This document shows positions 51,622 through 62,200 of a stretch of 64,000 bases of DNA, piece by piece. The notes under the pieces are model-generated. The model made no database searches, was not told where the DNA came from, and saw only the letters and a program-made list of their open reading frames with translations. Source of the DNA: DQWO01 sp964478545 (GTDB taxonomy: Bacteria; Desulfobacterota; Anaeroferrophillalia; Anaeroferrophillales; Anaeroferrophillaceae); assembly GCA_964478545.1 (NCBI GenBank), contig CAYZIS010000012.1, positions 1-64,000 on the forward strand, in the 5' to 3' direction. How positions within the stretch are numbered: position 1 is the first letter of the stretch; every line of letters starts with the position of its first letter. The translations under genes and the position numbers were made by a program.

Positions 51622-52046
51622 TGCTGATAATTTCCAAAGAAATATCCATTCCCGATCATGAGATTGAACTCCGAGCTATCCGCGCCCAGGGAGCCGGCGG
51701 CCAGAACGTCAACAAGGTCTCGAGTGCCATCCATTTGCGCTTTGACATAAAAGCCTCATCACTTCCTACAGTCTACAAGGAAAGACTGCTGAAATTACAT
51801 GACCGGCGGCTGACCAAAGATGGAATAATCATTATCAAGGCCCAACAGCACCGAAACCAGGAAGCCAACCGGGAAGCCGCACTCATGCGACTGCGGGAAA
51901 TACTTAGAAGTATTGCAGAAAATCGAAAAAAACGGACCCCCACTAGACCAAGCCGAAATTCTAAAAAAAGGCGTTTGGAGCAGAAGAAGAAACACGGGAG
52001 GCTTAAGGTTTCAAGAAATAAGGTAGTATTGACCGATGGCGACTGA
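51621..52046 (+). CDS. arfB: Alternative ribosome-rescue factor ArfB
   Basis: 141 residues with the release-factor GGQ motif in AIRAQGAGGQNVNKVSSAI and a lysine/arginine-rich C-terminal tail (NSKKRRLEQKKKHGRLK) that enters the empty mRNA channel. The protein hydrolyses peptidyl-tRNA on stalled ribosomes lacking a stop codon. Length is standard. Its ATG overlaps the stop of the broken glycosyltransferase (TAATG). Confidence 0.95.
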   Translation: MLIISKEISIPDHEIELRAIRAQGAGGQNVNKVSSAIHLRFDIKASSLPTVYKERLLKLHDRRLTKDGIIIIKAQQHRNQEANREAALMRLREILRSIAENRKKRTPTRPSRNSKKRRLEQKKKHGRLKVSRNKVVLTDGD

Positions 52047-52068
52047 TTTACCGCTGGAGGGGGTAATG

Positions 52069-52103
52069 AAAAAAGGCAAAACCCATATGGCTTTGCCTTT
52101 TTT
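52069..52103. terminator. Bidirectional intrinsic terminator
   Basis: AAAAAAGGCAAA (52069-52080) pairs with TTTGCCTTTTTT (52092-52103). The A/T runs on both sides allow termination of arfB and of the convergent ATPase gene. Confidence 0.9.
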
Positions 52104-52124
52104 GATAACGGTTCAAGGAATGTC

Positions 52125-52829
52125 TTATTGATCCATTTTCAATAACATAGTAACCGGATCAAGTTGAATAACTGATTGTTGCGCACTGTCCTCACAACCT
52201 TTGATCACTTTAAGATAGATTTCCTGCCCCTGGGGCTGAAGCTTAACAATTGCACTAAAAAGATCATCCAGATCACGCAGCTGTACGGGAATGCCATCGG
52301 CTGCATTTTCCTGTTCATGGCGATGAGTCCGAACAGTAAACCATATCGGCAATTCCAGCTCAACCGCCAAGTCACGGATAGCCAGTAGCTGTTCCCGCTG
52401 CGAGGCGGAAAAGTTCAAGCCATCAACCAGCATCAGCCGGGGGACAAAAATATCTTGATCAAGCAGCTCAATTACCCGCTCCTGGAGACGGGCGGCAGAA
52501 AAGTTATCAGCGTTAAAAGTCATAATGAAACGATGGGGCAGAATTTCCTGCCACAGGGCATCACCCTGTTCTACCTTAAACTGTTCAATCAGGTTATAAA
52601 ATACCTCCTTGTACCAGAGGTTTACTTTGCGAACCGGATCTTCAAGGCTGACATGCAAGACATTTTTCTGACGCAGAAGAGCATTTAAAGCTATCTGAAT
52701 CAACAGTGAAGTTTTTCCTACTCCAGCCCGGGACAAAATCGCCCCAAAACTTCCAGGAGCAATAATTCCATCGTTTTGAACCCCAAGAACATTTAAAGGA
52801 TTACGTACGATAAGATCATTTTTCAACAT
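52125..52829 (-). CDS. RecA/KaiC-like ATPase
   Basis: 234 residues from ATG 52829, preceded by AAAGGAATATTGTG; the longer open frame overlaps fusA and is not real. The P-loop is SRAGVGKTSLLIQIA and Walker B RLMLVDGLNF. It resembles single-domain KaiC/RadA-type ATPases, with HVSLEDPVRKVNLWY after the P-loop. No DNA-binding domain is visible. It follows fusA by 82 bases on the same strand. The function is unknown. Confidence 0.8.
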   Translation of the reverse strand: MLKNDLIVRNPLNVLGVQNDGIIAPGSFGAILSRAGVGKTSLLIQIALNALLRQKNVLHVSLEDPVRKVNLWYKEVFYNLIEQFKVEQGDALWQEILPHRFIMTFNADNFSAARLQERVIELLDQDIFVPRLMLVDGLNFSASQREQLLAIRDLAVELELPIWFTVRTHRHEQENAADGIPVQLRDLDDLFSAIVKLQPQGQEIYLKVIKGCEDSAQQSVIQLDPVTMLLKMDQ

Positions 52830-52911
52830 CACAATATTCCTTTGTTTAAGGTAAATTATCCGTGACTTTGCCAGCGGCAATTCTGTTGATAATAAGCGCT
52901 TTTTCCGCAAT

Positions 52912-54999
52912 TTAGGCAACATTTTTCTTTGATTCAGCATATTTTTTAGCCAGTTCCTCACCAATACTCTGAGGCACTTTTTTATAGCTGGAAAACTCCA
53001 TGGTAAACTGGGCTTTCCCCTGGGTTGAAGAACGCAAAACGGTTGAATAACCAAACATCTCAGCCAGGGGAACCCGGGCTTCGACCACACACATGACACC
53101 TTCATCCTGGGTACCAAGAATGATGCCCCGGCGCTGGTTGATCGTTCCCATCACCGACCCCTGGAATTCGGTGGGAGTTTCCACTACCACCTTCATGATC
53201 GGCTCCAGGATAGTCGGGCTCGCCTTGGCATATCCTTCGCGGAAAGCACCGCGGGCAGCTGCCTGGAAGGCCATTTCAGAGGAGTCAACCGCGTGAGAAG
53301 CACCATCATTGATCACGATTTTAACCCCGGTAACCGGAAATTCCATTTTCGGTCCCTTACTCATACAGGCCTTAAAACCTTTTTCACAGGAAGAAATAAA
53401 TTGGGTCGGAATGGAACCACCAACAATTTTGCTCTCAAAAACAAAATCTTCATCAGCCACCGGCTCCATAAAGCCGGCAACCCGACCAAACTGACCGGAA
53501 CCACCAGTCTGTTTTTTATGAGTATAATTAAATTCAGCTTTCCTGGTAATCGCTTCCCGATAGGCAACCCGAGGCTGGCCGGTTTCCACTTCCGCACTAT
53601 ATTCCCGGCGCATCCTCTCAACATAGACTTCCAGGTGTAACTCACCCATCCCCTCAATGATAGTTTCATTGGTTTCATTATCAACATAAGCCCTGAATGT
53701 AGGATCTTCCTTTGAAAAACGGTTCAGGGCCTTGGACATATTAATCTGCGCCTTGTTATCCTTGGGGACTATGGCCAGGGAGATAACCGGGCTGGGTACA
53801 TACATAGAAGTCATGGTCAGGTTCAGGGCAGGATCTGCAAAGGTATCTCCCGAGGCACAATCAACCCCAAAAAGCGCACCGATATATCCGGCAGAAAGCA
53901 CCTCAATATCCTCCATCTGGCTGGCGTGCATCCGTACTAGACGACCGATCTTCACCTTTTTCCCGGTCCGCGCATTGATCACCGTGTCACCTTTGGCCAG
54001 TTTTCCCTGATAAACCCTGAGGTAGGTCAGCTGTCCGTAAGAACCATCTTCCAGCTTAAAGGCCAGGGAAACTGCCGGATCGGTATCGTCACTGGAAAGA
54101 ACCACCGATTCTTCATTATTATCCAAATCAAGAGCTTCATTTTTTACTTCTACCGGACTGGGAAGAATAGTGTTGACTGCATCGAGCAAAGGTTGGATAC
54201 CTTTATTCTTATAAGCTGAGCCAAGAAAAACAGGGGTAATTTCCCGGGTCAGCGCTCCGTCATGCACGGCTTTATAAATCATTTCAGCCAGAATTTCCTG
54301 TTCTTCCAAAATTGCCTCAGTCAGCTCATCAGAAAACATGGAAGCAGCATCAATGAGCTCTTCCCGTTTTACTTCCGCTTCCGCCAACAGCTGTTCCGGT
54401 ATTTCTTCAACCCGCACAATCTCACCGTTGTCACCATCAAAATAAACGGCTTTCATCGCTACCAGATCCACAACCCCGGCAAAATCAACCTCCAGGCCGA
54501 TGGGTATCTGCATGGCAACCGCATTATGCCCCAATTTTTCCCGCAGTTGTTCAATTACCCGCTCGGGGTTGGCCCCGCTGCGGTCACATTTATTGATAAA
54601 AGCAATGCTGGGGACCTTATATCGTTTCATCTGCTGATCAACAGTAATGGACTGGGACTGAACCCCGCCAACAGAACACAAAACCAGGATCGCACCGTCC
54701 AGCACCCGCAAAGACCGTTCTACCTCAATGGTAAAGTCAACGTGTCCGGGAGTATCAATAATATTGATTTCATGATCTTTCCATTCACAAAAGGTAGCGG
54801 CTGAGGCGATGGTTATTCCCCGCTCCTTTTCCAGTTCCATAGAATCCATTGTTGCCCCAACCCCATCTTTACCTTTCACATCATGGATGGCATGGATACG
54901 ATCCGTATAAAAAAGAATCCGCTCAGTCAGGGTAGTCTTACCCGAGTCAATATGAGCACTGATACCGATATTCCTAACGTTCTGAATGTCCTTCTTCAT
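52912..54999 (-). CDS. fusA: Translation elongation factor G (EFG1-type)
   Basis: 695 residues from ATG 54999, with GGAAGTGGAAAA upstream; the frame extends to 55077 without support. The GTPase has G1 AHIDSGKTTLTERIL, G2 ERGITIASAA, G3 DTPGHVDFT and G4 NKCD. The serine in HIDSGKTT, in place of the usual alanine, is a mark of the spirochaete/delta/mitochondrial EFG1 group. Domains II to V follow in normal order, ending KYAESKKNVA. It catalyses translocation. It is not in an str operon here (no rpsL, rpsG or tuf nearby), so a second EF-G elsewhere is likely. Confidence 0.95.
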   Translation of the reverse strand: MKKDIQNVRNIGISAHIDSGKTTLTERILFYTDRIHAIHDVKGKDGVGATMDSMELEKERGITIASAATFCEWKDHEINIIDTPGHVDFTIEVERSLRVLDGAILVLCSVGGVQSQSITVDQQMKRYKVPSIAFINKCDRSGANPERVIEQLREKLGHNAVAMQIPIGLEVDFAGVVDLVAMKAVYFDGDNGEIVRVEEIPEQLLAEAEVKREELIDAASMFSDELTEAILEEQEILAEMIYKAVHDGALTREITPVFLGSAYKNKGIQPLLDAVNTILPSPVEVKNEALDLDNNEESVVLSSDDTDPAVSLAFKLEDGSYGQLTYLRVYQGKLAKGDTVINARTGKKVKIGRLVRMHASQMEDIEVLSAGYIGALFGVDCASGDTFADPALNLTMTSMYVPSPVISLAIVPKDNKAQINMSKALNRFSKEDPTFRAYVDNETNETIIEGMGELHLEVYVERMRREYSAEVETGQPRVAYREAITRKAEFNYTHKKQTGGSGQFGRVAGFMEPVADEDFVFESKIVGGSIPTQFISSCEKGFKACMSKGPKMEFPVTGVKIVINDGASHAVDSSEMAFQAAARGAFREGYAKASPTILEPIMKVVVETPTEFQGSVMGTINQRRGIILGTQDEGVMCVVEARVPLAEMFGYSTVLRSSTQGKAQFTMEFSSYKKVPQSIGEELAKKYAESKKNVA

Positions 55000-55401
55000 T
55001 TTTCCACTTCCTTTAGTTCGAGCAGTAACGTTCAAGTTAAGCAACCGACATGACAATGGTTTACAACAACCAGTCATATCGGCTTAATATAAAGTGTCGA
55101 TTAATTCCCCCGATTCCATGGAAATCTAAAACCGGGATATTTGTAATCTCTAACCTGCTATAATTATTGATGATGAGGGGACACTATTCGATTTTTCACG
55201 AATACATCAATATTGTGGATAGGGATGAAGTGAAGTTTGTCAGCTATTCAGTTGTTTTTCAGGTCTCCAGGAAATATCTACAGCAAATAATCAACAGTTA
55301 TTCAGGAGATTCACCCTGAAAGGGTGCGCTTATACATGAAAACAGCTAGAGATGCAAGCAATTTTTATCACATTATTGAAAAAATATAAATTATCTCACT
55401 A

Positions 55402-55514
55402 TTGTCCGGCATATTTTTTGAGCAGTTTCCGATGTTGCTAACCGCTGCTGTTTCAGACACGACATCGTGAGGGTAGTGCGTCGCACGCAGACAGCAAATG
55501 GAGCGTCAAAATTG
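55402..55514. repeat. Dispersed repeat family II, copy A
   Basis: Similar to 57075-57187 with shared blocks TTGTCCGG, GTTGCTAACC/GTTGTTAACC, GCTGTTTCA, CGACATC, GAGGGTAG and GAGCGT-AAATTG. The two copies lie on either side of the patatin gene in the same orientation. Confidence 0.7.
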
Positions 55515-55523
55515 CTTTAATGG

Positions 55524-55546
55524 GGGACAGTTTTAAAAACTGTCCC
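55524..55546. repeat. Palindrome GGGACAGTTTT / AAAACTGTCCC
   Basis: A perfect 11-bp inverted repeat around one central A. Such GGGACAGTTTT palindromes are common at the edges of mobile-element remnants. It lies in the 960-base gap (55000-55960) between fusA and the patatin gene, which otherwise holds only repeats and AT-rich DNA. Confidence 0.85.
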
Positions 55547-55678
55547 TACAGGCGGATACGCCGGTTTTTTCTTGATACATCAATGCCACTATGGTAAAAA
55601 CCGTTTTATGGTTGGCAAGAAAAATGATCAGGAAAGAAACTCCGTAAATATCGCCTGCTGAAGACAATCAATAAGTTC

Positions 55679-55762
55679 ATGGTTAGAATTGGAGTTCTTT
55701 TCCTCTTGTATGTAGCCTATGCCTACATCGTTTATTTTTATAGCCTTTCACAGGCTAAGTAG
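55679..55762 (+). CDS. Possible 27-residue membrane peptide
   Basis: ATG to TAG encodes MVRIGVLFLLYVAYAYIVYF followed by YSLSQAK, a single hydrophobic helix. There is no clear ribosome binding site, so support is weak. Confidence 0.2.
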   Translation: MVRIGVLFLLYVAYAYIVYFYSLSQAK

Positions 55763-55960
55763 TTTCCACCCGGAAAGCAGTGTTTCCGGATGGACAATCA
55801 GCTCTCAGCTTTCTGCAGTCAGCTTAACCATCTGTTTTTTCAATATTTTACTGACAGCTGACGGCTGATCACTGACCACTGAAAGCATTTATCAGGAAAT
55901 AAATGTTACCGAATGAACACTAAGTAATATTCTCCCATTCCCCCTTCCGGTTGAGTAATC

Positions 55961-56950
55961 ATGAGCAAAAAATGGAAAAATAACGGTCAATGGCCGAAAC
56001 AGCCAAAAATCGGCTTGGCGCTTGGCAGTGGGTCGGCCCGTGGCTGGGCCCATATCGGCGTCATCAACGAGCTGGAGCAAATAGGTATTGTTCCCGACAT
56101 TGTCTGTGGAACATCCATTGGCGCCCTGGTAGGCGGGGTCTATCTTACCGGGCAACTTGATGCCTTGAGTAAATGGCTCCTACAGCTGGATCGCAAAGAA
56201 ATCATCAAATATCTTGATATCCGCTTGCTACGCGGCGGTGGTTTTGTTGAAGGAAGCCGGTTGATGGATTTCTTTCACCAGCAAATGGGGAATCTCAAGA
56301 TTGAAGACCTGCCCAGACCTTATACCTGCGTTTCCACCGATCTGGAAACCGGCCGGGAAATCTGGTTCCAAAAAGGGCTGCTGCTGGATGCCATCAGGGC
56401 TTCCATTGCCGTGCCGGGGATATTCACCCCGGTGCACCTCCGCGACCGCTGGCTGGTGGACGGAGGATTGGTAAACCCAGTTCCGGTTTCCGTCTGCCGG
56501 GCACTGGGAGCTGAACTGGTCATCGCCGTAAATCTTAACCAGGATAGTCATAACCGGCATACCGGTCAATTAACCCATGCGTATCAGCACGCTGATGAAA
56601 ATGAAGACAGCGTGGAAAGCTCTCTCCTGCAGAAAATTTCCGGAGAATTGAAACATCGGACGGGCGCCCTGGTCTCTCAACTCTTTGAGCCAAAAATCCC
56701 TACACCCGGTCTTTTTGATGTGCTTGCCGGCTCCATTGCCATCATGCAGGAACGCTTGACCCGTAGCCGCATGGCCGGCGATCCACCTGATATTTTACTG
56801 AATCCGCGTGTTGCCAACATCGGCCTGCTGGAGTTTGATCGGGCGGCAGAAGCAATCGAAGCCGGGAAACAATGCGTTACCAGCATGCTTCCAGCTATTA
56901 ATTGTGTGGTTTCCGCTATCTGCCCGATAAACGGCAACCACTCAACATAA
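55961..56950 (+). CDS. Patatin-like phospholipase (RssA type)
   Basis: 329 residues. The oxyanion motif is LALGSGSARGWAHIG, the nucleophile elbow GTSIG (about residue 49) and the catalytic Asp motif DGGLVNPVP. This is the Ser-Asp dyad of bacterial patatins, which hydrolyse phospholipids. A C-terminal tail of about 100 residues (HAYQHADENEDSVESSLL) carries no known domain. No signal peptide is seen. The gene is bracketed by two copies of a dispersed repeat. Confidence 0.9.
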   Translation: MSKKWKNNGQWPKQPKIGLALGSGSARGWAHIGVINELEQIGIVPDIVCGTSIGALVGGVYLTGQLDALSKWLLQLDRKEIIKYLDIRLLRGGGFVEGSRLMDFFHQQMGNLKIEDLPRPYTCVSTDLETGREIWFQKGLLLDAIRASIAVPGIFTPVHLRDRWLVDGGLVNPVPVSVCRALGAELVIAVNLNQDSHNRHTGQLTHAYQHADENEDSVESSLLQKISGELKHRTGALVSQLFEPKIPTPGLFDVLAGSIAIMQERLTRSRMAGDPPDILLNPRVANIGLLEFDRAAEAIEAGKQCVTSMLPAINCVVSAICPINGNHST

Positions 56951-57074
56951 CCAGAGTCAAGCAATTAGCAGTCAGCTATGAACATTTAGCTTTGAAAAAA
57001 CGGACTTTACGTTAACATGAAGGGCATGAAGTTCTTGAAGATTTTTTGAGCTAATCACTCAATTTAAGTCAGCG

Positions 57075-57187
57075 TTGTCCGGTTTGCTTTCTACATAGTG
57101 GGTGACGTTGTTAACCGGCGCTGTTTCAAGCGCGACATCACGAGGGTAGCTCGTTGCTTTTCCCAGCGAATAGAGCGTAAAAATTGA
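57075..57187. repeat. Dispersed repeat family II, copy B
   Basis: Second copy of the repeat at 55402-55514. It runs directly into the hairpin at 57178-57227. Confidence 0.7.
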
Positions 57188-57227
57188 CATGTTTGAGCCC
57201 GAAAGGGCGAGTTTGTCAATTTTAGCG
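57178..57227. repeat. Two-level hairpin
   Basis: An outer stem AAAATTGACA/TGTCAATTTT encloses an inner stem GCCC-GAAA-GGGC with a GNRA-type tetraloop. It fills the space just upstream of the NFACT-R gene. No T-run in the proper place makes it a standard terminator. Confidence 0.65.
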
Positions 57228-57330
57228 CCATGAACTATTGGAAAAGCAGACTATCGAGCGCCAAAAAGCGCTGAAATCAGCGGCCGTTAACAATATACAA
57301 GTTTCTAACCGGACACTGATAACTTTAAGT

Positions 57331-57759
57331 ATGAAACAAACTAATCCACACCATCAGCCCCTGCCACCAAAACTGTTTAGCTATGAGCTGAAGGATGGAT
57401 GGATTGTCCTTGCCGGCAAAACAGACAGAGACAACGACCAGCTAAGCCTGAAAACTGCCCATCCGGATGACTGGTGGTTTCATGTACGGGGCATGTCCGG
57501 CAGCCACGTCCTGCTTCGCACACAAAAGGGGATGGAACCTGATCGGCAAACACTAAAGCAAGCTGCCGCCATCGCCGCTTATCACAGCAAAGCCCGAAGC
57601 GGTGGAACCGTGGCCATATCCTGTACCAAAGCCCGTTATGTCAGCAAACCGCGGGGGGCAAAGCCCGGAACGGTAGCAATCCGCAAAGAAATTACCTTAA
57701 AAGTCAAACCATCATTACCAGAAGTGCTGAAAAAACGGGAAGAAGATGAAATACGTTAA
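57331..57759 (+). CDS. Stand-alone NFACT-R (DUF814) RNA-binding protein
   Basis: 142 residues from ATG 57331; a TTG at 57238 would add 31 poorly conserved residues. The NFACT-R signature is present: HPDDWWFHVRGMSGSHVLLR, then AAAIAAYHSKARSGG and VSKPRGAKPGTVAIRKE. In RqcH/NEMF this domain contacts tRNA and ribosome during C-terminal tailing of stalled nascent chains. Here the NFACT-N, HhH and coiled-coil parts are absent, so the protein is a single domain, as seen in some proteobacteria. It is convergent with the kinase gene. Confidence 0.85.
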   Translation: MKQTNPHHQPLPPKLFSYELKDGWIVLAGKTDRDNDQLSLKTAHPDDWWFHVRGMSGSHVLLRTQKGMEPDRQTLKQAAAIAAYHSKARSGGTVAISCTKARYVSKPRGAKPGTVAIRKEITLKVKPSLPEVLKKREEDEIR

Positions 57760-58823
57760 TTTCCAGCACTTTCAACTGGCAGACTAATCTCAACCCTGGT
57801 TCCCTTACCCACCATACTTTCAACCCTGATCATTGCATGATTATCATCGATAATTTTACGGACCAGGGGCAGACCCATGCCGGCGCCTGACATTTTCGTC
57901 GTAAAGAAAGGGTCAAAAATACTCTCTATATCTTCCGCAGCAATACCCCTACCACTATCAATAATCTCGACGAGGACCCAGGAATTATCAACTGCTGTAG
58001 TTATGATGGTTAACTTGCCACCTTCTTCCATGGCCTCGGCAGCATTAGTCATCACCTGCATCAAGGCAATAATAATATTTTTGCAATTGACAAACACGGG
58101 GGGTAAATCACCGGAAAATTCCTTTTTTACTTCTATCCGGTTTTTCTGCAATAACTGACTGAGCTGCAGCAAGGTATCATTGATTATCAGATTAATATCT
58201 TCACCCTGCCTGACGCCATCAGGAACCCCCCTGAAATCCGCAATATCCTTGACCATCCGCTCCAAACGCTCAGTTTCTTTAACTATGACCTGGGCATATT
58301 TTTTCTTCTGGTCGCTATCCGGTAATTCGTCGATAATCCGCCGGGCAAAACCGCCAATGGAAACTACCGGATTCCGCACTTCATGGGCAACCCCCTCAGC
58401 CATCTGATCCAAAGCCTTCTGGCGCCCTTCTTCAACCTGTTTTCGATAGCCGCTGCGGATTTTCAACAATGATTTGACCCGGGCCAATAATTCCTGAAAA
58501 TTAAACGGCTTGGTAACATAATCATCAGCACCAAGATCAAAACCTTTAACCTTATCCGGAATTTCCCGCTTGGCAGTCAGCATCAAGACCGGAATATGCC
58601 GGGTAGTTTCATCTTTTTTCAGGATTTCACAAACCTCAAATCCATCGAGTTTGGGCATCATCACATCCAGCAGAACCAAGTCCGGATGCTGTTCCCGGGT
58701 CATGGTCACGGCCTGTTCACCATCATAACCCTCAATGGTTTCATAACCAACCGCTCTCATTCTTTTACGCAGCAGTTCAACATTGTCCATATTATCGTCA
58801 ACAATTAGGATTATTTCTTTCAT
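57756..58823 (-). CDS. REC-histidine kinase hybrid
   Basis: 355 residues. The N-terminal receiver domain has phospho-acceptor Asp in LLDVMMPKLDGFE and KPFNF. A coiled-coil linker leads to a HisKA domain with HEVRNPVVSIGGF. The catalytic domain has the N box MTNAAEAMEE, G1 DSGRGIAAEDI and GAGMGLPLVR. A receiver before a kinase, without a sensor domain, means the input is phosphorylation by another kinase. Its start overlaps the CheY-like gene stop (TGATG), so they are coupled. Confidence 0.93.
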   Translation of the reverse strand: MKEIILIVDDNMDNVELLRKRMRAVGYETIEGYDGEQAVTMTREQHPDLVLLDVMMPKLDGFEVCEILKKDETTRHIPVLMLTAKREIPDKVKGFDLGADDYVTKPFNFQELLARVKSLLKIRSGYRKQVEEGRQKALDQMAEGVAHEVRNPVVSIGGFARRIIDELPDSDQKKKYAQVIVKETERLERMVKDIADFRGVPDGVRQGEDINLIINDTLLQLSQLLQKNRIEVKKEFSGDLPPVFVNCKNIIIALMQVMTNAAEAMEEGGKLTIITTAVDNSWVLVEIIDSGRGIAAEDIESIFDPFFTTKMSGAGMGLPLVRKIIDDNHAMIRVESMVGKGTRVEISLPVESAGN

Positions 58824-59209
58824 CAGTTTTTCCTGGATAACAGGCCGGCAATAATATCCGGAAAGGTATGCACATTAATGGGTTTAGAGACATAGGCATT
58901 ACAACCGGCAGCCAAGCTTTTTTCCTTATCACCACGCATGGCATGGGCGGTAAGCGCGACAATGGGAACCTTAGCGAAAGTTTCGTTATGACGAATCCTT
59001 CGGGTTACCTCATAACCATCCATACCCGGCAGATTGATATCCATTAAAATAAGATCAGGCGCCACCTCAGTCAGACGGGCCAGAGCCTCGCTGCCGTCAC
59101 TGACTCCAATAACATCATAACCCCGATGGCTGAGAACCTTAACAATCAAATCACGATTATCCTCATTATCCTCAACCGCCATAATCACTTGTTTCTGAGT
59201 ATCATCCAT
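58823..59209 (-). CDS. CheY-like response regulator
   Basis: 128 residues consisting of a single receiver domain: acidic pocket VEDNEDN, phospho-acceptor Asp in LMDINLPGMDGYE, Thr in IVALTAHAM and Lys in VSKPINVHTF. There is no output domain, so it likely passes phosphate between the two kinases or acts by protein binding. The start is at ATG 59209, one base after the stop of the large sensor kinase. Confidence 0.93.
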   Translation of the reverse strand: MDDTQKQVIMAVEDNEDNRDLIVKVLSHRGYDVIGVSDGSEALARLTEVAPDLILMDINLPGMDGYEVTRRIRHNETFAKVPIVALTAHAMRGDKEKSLAAGCNAYVSKPINVHTFPDIIAGLLSRKN

Positions 59210-59210
59210 T

Positions 59211-62200
59211 TTATTTTCCTTGCTGGACAAACCATTTATCAACTTCTGACAATAGCAAATCACGCATATTTATCCCTTTTTTAATAACCTTTTTCACCTG
59301 ATTTTTCAACTGTGTAATCTCTTGTAGATCAAGATCTTTGGCAGTTACCACAATAATGGGAATCTGCCGCAGTTTTTCTACCGATTTCATGTATTCGGCC
59401 ACCTGAAAACCATCAATCTCCGGCATCATCAAATCCAGGATAACCAGGCCAGGTGCTTTTTCCTGAAGCTTAACCATGGCTTCCCGGCCACTGAAGGCCG
59501 TACGCACTTCCAAACCCATTTCCGCTAAAATCTTACTCTCCAGATCAACCGCGAATGGCTCATCATCAACTATCAGAACATCTCCGCTAATTTTCGCGTC
59601 ACGTAATTTCCCGATCTGAACGGCTATATCATCCTTGCTCAACGGTTTGATAAAATAACCATCCGGGCCGATAATCAGGCCTTCATCCTGGTTTTCTAAA
59701 GAAACTATGATGATAGGAATACCATCCAGCGCGTCATTATCTTTCAGCATTTGGATTAGCTGCCAGCCCTGACTCAAATAAAAATCGAGTTCGACTACCA
59801 GCAGAAACGGTTTGACTTCCATAATCTTGGCCAGTGCCTCTGCCAGGCCAAATGAGGCCACCGCGGTAAAACCTGCATCACCAAGATAGCGTTGAATGGT
59901 ACGGGAACGATCAGGATCACTGGCAACCGTAACGATCACTTTATTTAATTTCTGCTTATTTTCTTCTACCTCACCGGCAAACCCGGTGACGGCTTCGGTA
60001 TCAAAAACTTCTCCTGCCATCTGAGTATCAAGCCCCTGTTTTTTGGCCATCTGCTTCATCATTTCTGCCGTCAAGGGCTCGGCAAAAGGGATAACGAATG
60101 AAAAAGTCGAGCCTTTTCCATATTCACTTTCAACCCATATAGCCCCATGATGCATTTCCACCAGCCGCTTGGTAATACTCAATCCCAGCCCGGTGCCGCC
60201 ATAATTCCGACTGGCCGAGGCATCAAGTTGAATAAACTCGCCAAACAGACGGTCCATATCTTCTTTTTTAATCCCGATACCAGTGTCTCTTACCGAGATC
60301 AACAGATAATTTTTTTCGGGATCAAGGCCGGCAGGAGGATCTTCCTGCCAGGGCTCAGCGTGCAGGGTAATAATTCCATTGCGGGAGGTAAATTTAATCG
60401 CATTATTCAACAGGTTAATCGAAATCTGCCGGAGTTTATCCGCATCAGCCATAACTTGCGGCAGATTATCAACAACATCAACAACCAGTTTCTGCTCTTT
60501 ATCTTCCGCCAACGGCAAAATGGTATCAACCGTATCGTCTACAACAACCTCCAGGGATAAAGGCTTCAGTTCAAGCACCATTTTGCCGGCCTCTATTTTG
60601 GACAGATCAAGAATGTCATTAATCAGGGAAAGCAGATGTTCCGCATTTCGTTCAACCTTTTCCATACTTTCTTTCTGATCATCATTAATCGGTCCATCAA
60701 CCCCGTCAATCAACAATTGGGTATAACCGATAATGGAATTCATCGGCGTGCGCAATTCATGGGACATATTGGCCAGGAATTCCGATTTGAGCTGGTCCAG
60801 CACTTTTAATTCTTTGTTGGCTTCCTCCAATTCCATCGATTTACATTCCAGCTCAATGGTCCGTTCAGCCACTTTTACTCCCAATTCCTTATTAAATTTT
60901 GCCAGTTTGCCATATAGCCTGGTATTTTCTATCGCCACTCCTAATTGCTGCGCCAAAGTTTCGAACAAATCAACAAACTTTTCCGAAAAATATCCTTTTT
61001 TCTTCATTGAGGAAGCGGTCAACACCCCGACTGTCTTATGCTCTGAAATGATTGGCGCCTGGACAAAAGACTTGATTCCCTGTTTGGTCATCAGGTTGGT
61101 GGACAATGGTTTACTGATTTTTTCGGCATCCGGTACCGAAATTACCTTGCCGGTCAAAAAGCACTCTCCCGAATAACACTCCATGGTCGGCCGTCGTTCA
61201 GCGGTCTTGACAAATTCAGGCATCAGACCCAGCTGACATTTTATGCGCAGCATACCATCTTCATCAAGCAGACGAATGGAACAATTATCCAGCTCGAATT
61301 TACCTTCCAGCAAATCGAGGATGCCCTCCATAACCTGGTCAATATCCAGGGATGAGGCGATCAATCGGCTGGCATCGTATAATATCGACAACTCTTTAAT
61401 CCGATGTTGCAGCTCTTCCTGGCTGGCTTCCAGAGATAGGGATATTTTGCCAAAGATATCAAAGACATCTTCCATCTCAGAGCCCTTGGTTTCCATATAA
61501 TTATCACAAATCAGCCGGGATGCTGATGACCCGACTGAACCCGCCAGGACTTTTTCAATCTGAGATGCCAGTTCCATTCGGGCCTGATCACTCATCTCCA
61601 CCAGCTTATCAGTAAAATTTTCCGTGCCAAAAAAGTCAACCAGGGCCTTATGGGCTTTTTCCTTGCCGATGAATTTGGCCATCATCTTTTCAAGCTCAGT
61701 CAAAGCCGGAAAATTGGCATAACGCTTTTCACGAATAAAGCGATCAATAGTTGGCTGAAAAACATCAACAAATTTCTCTGCCTGCCGCCGATCAATATCA
61801 TTTTGGGAACCGATGAGGGAAACCATAAAATAAGCAATAATATTGGCAATCAAAGACCAGAACAGGGCATGGGAATAGAAATCAAATCCCACCAGGCCGA
61901 ACAATTCCGTCGGTTTCAACCACCATATATGGAAAGGACCATCCAGCAGGAAGGAAGCCGACAGCCACCCAGAACGACTAAATGAGGGGATTAACAGGGT
62001 ATAAATCCAGAAAAAAAAGCCCAGGGAAATACCGCTCATGGCTCCCTGGCGGGTACCTCCCTTCCAATACAAGCCACCAATGATTGCCGGGGCAACCTGG
62101 ATGGCAGCTGAGAATGAAATGAGCCCCATATTAACCAGCATATATGATTCACCCAGCAGGCGAAAAAAGAGATAACCCAGTAAAATAATCAGCAGGATAC

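Noticed and set aside
52830..53117. N-terminal extension of the KaiC-like ATPase
   Set aside because: The extra 96 residues overlap the fusA end in another frame; a good ribosome binding site supports ATG 52829.
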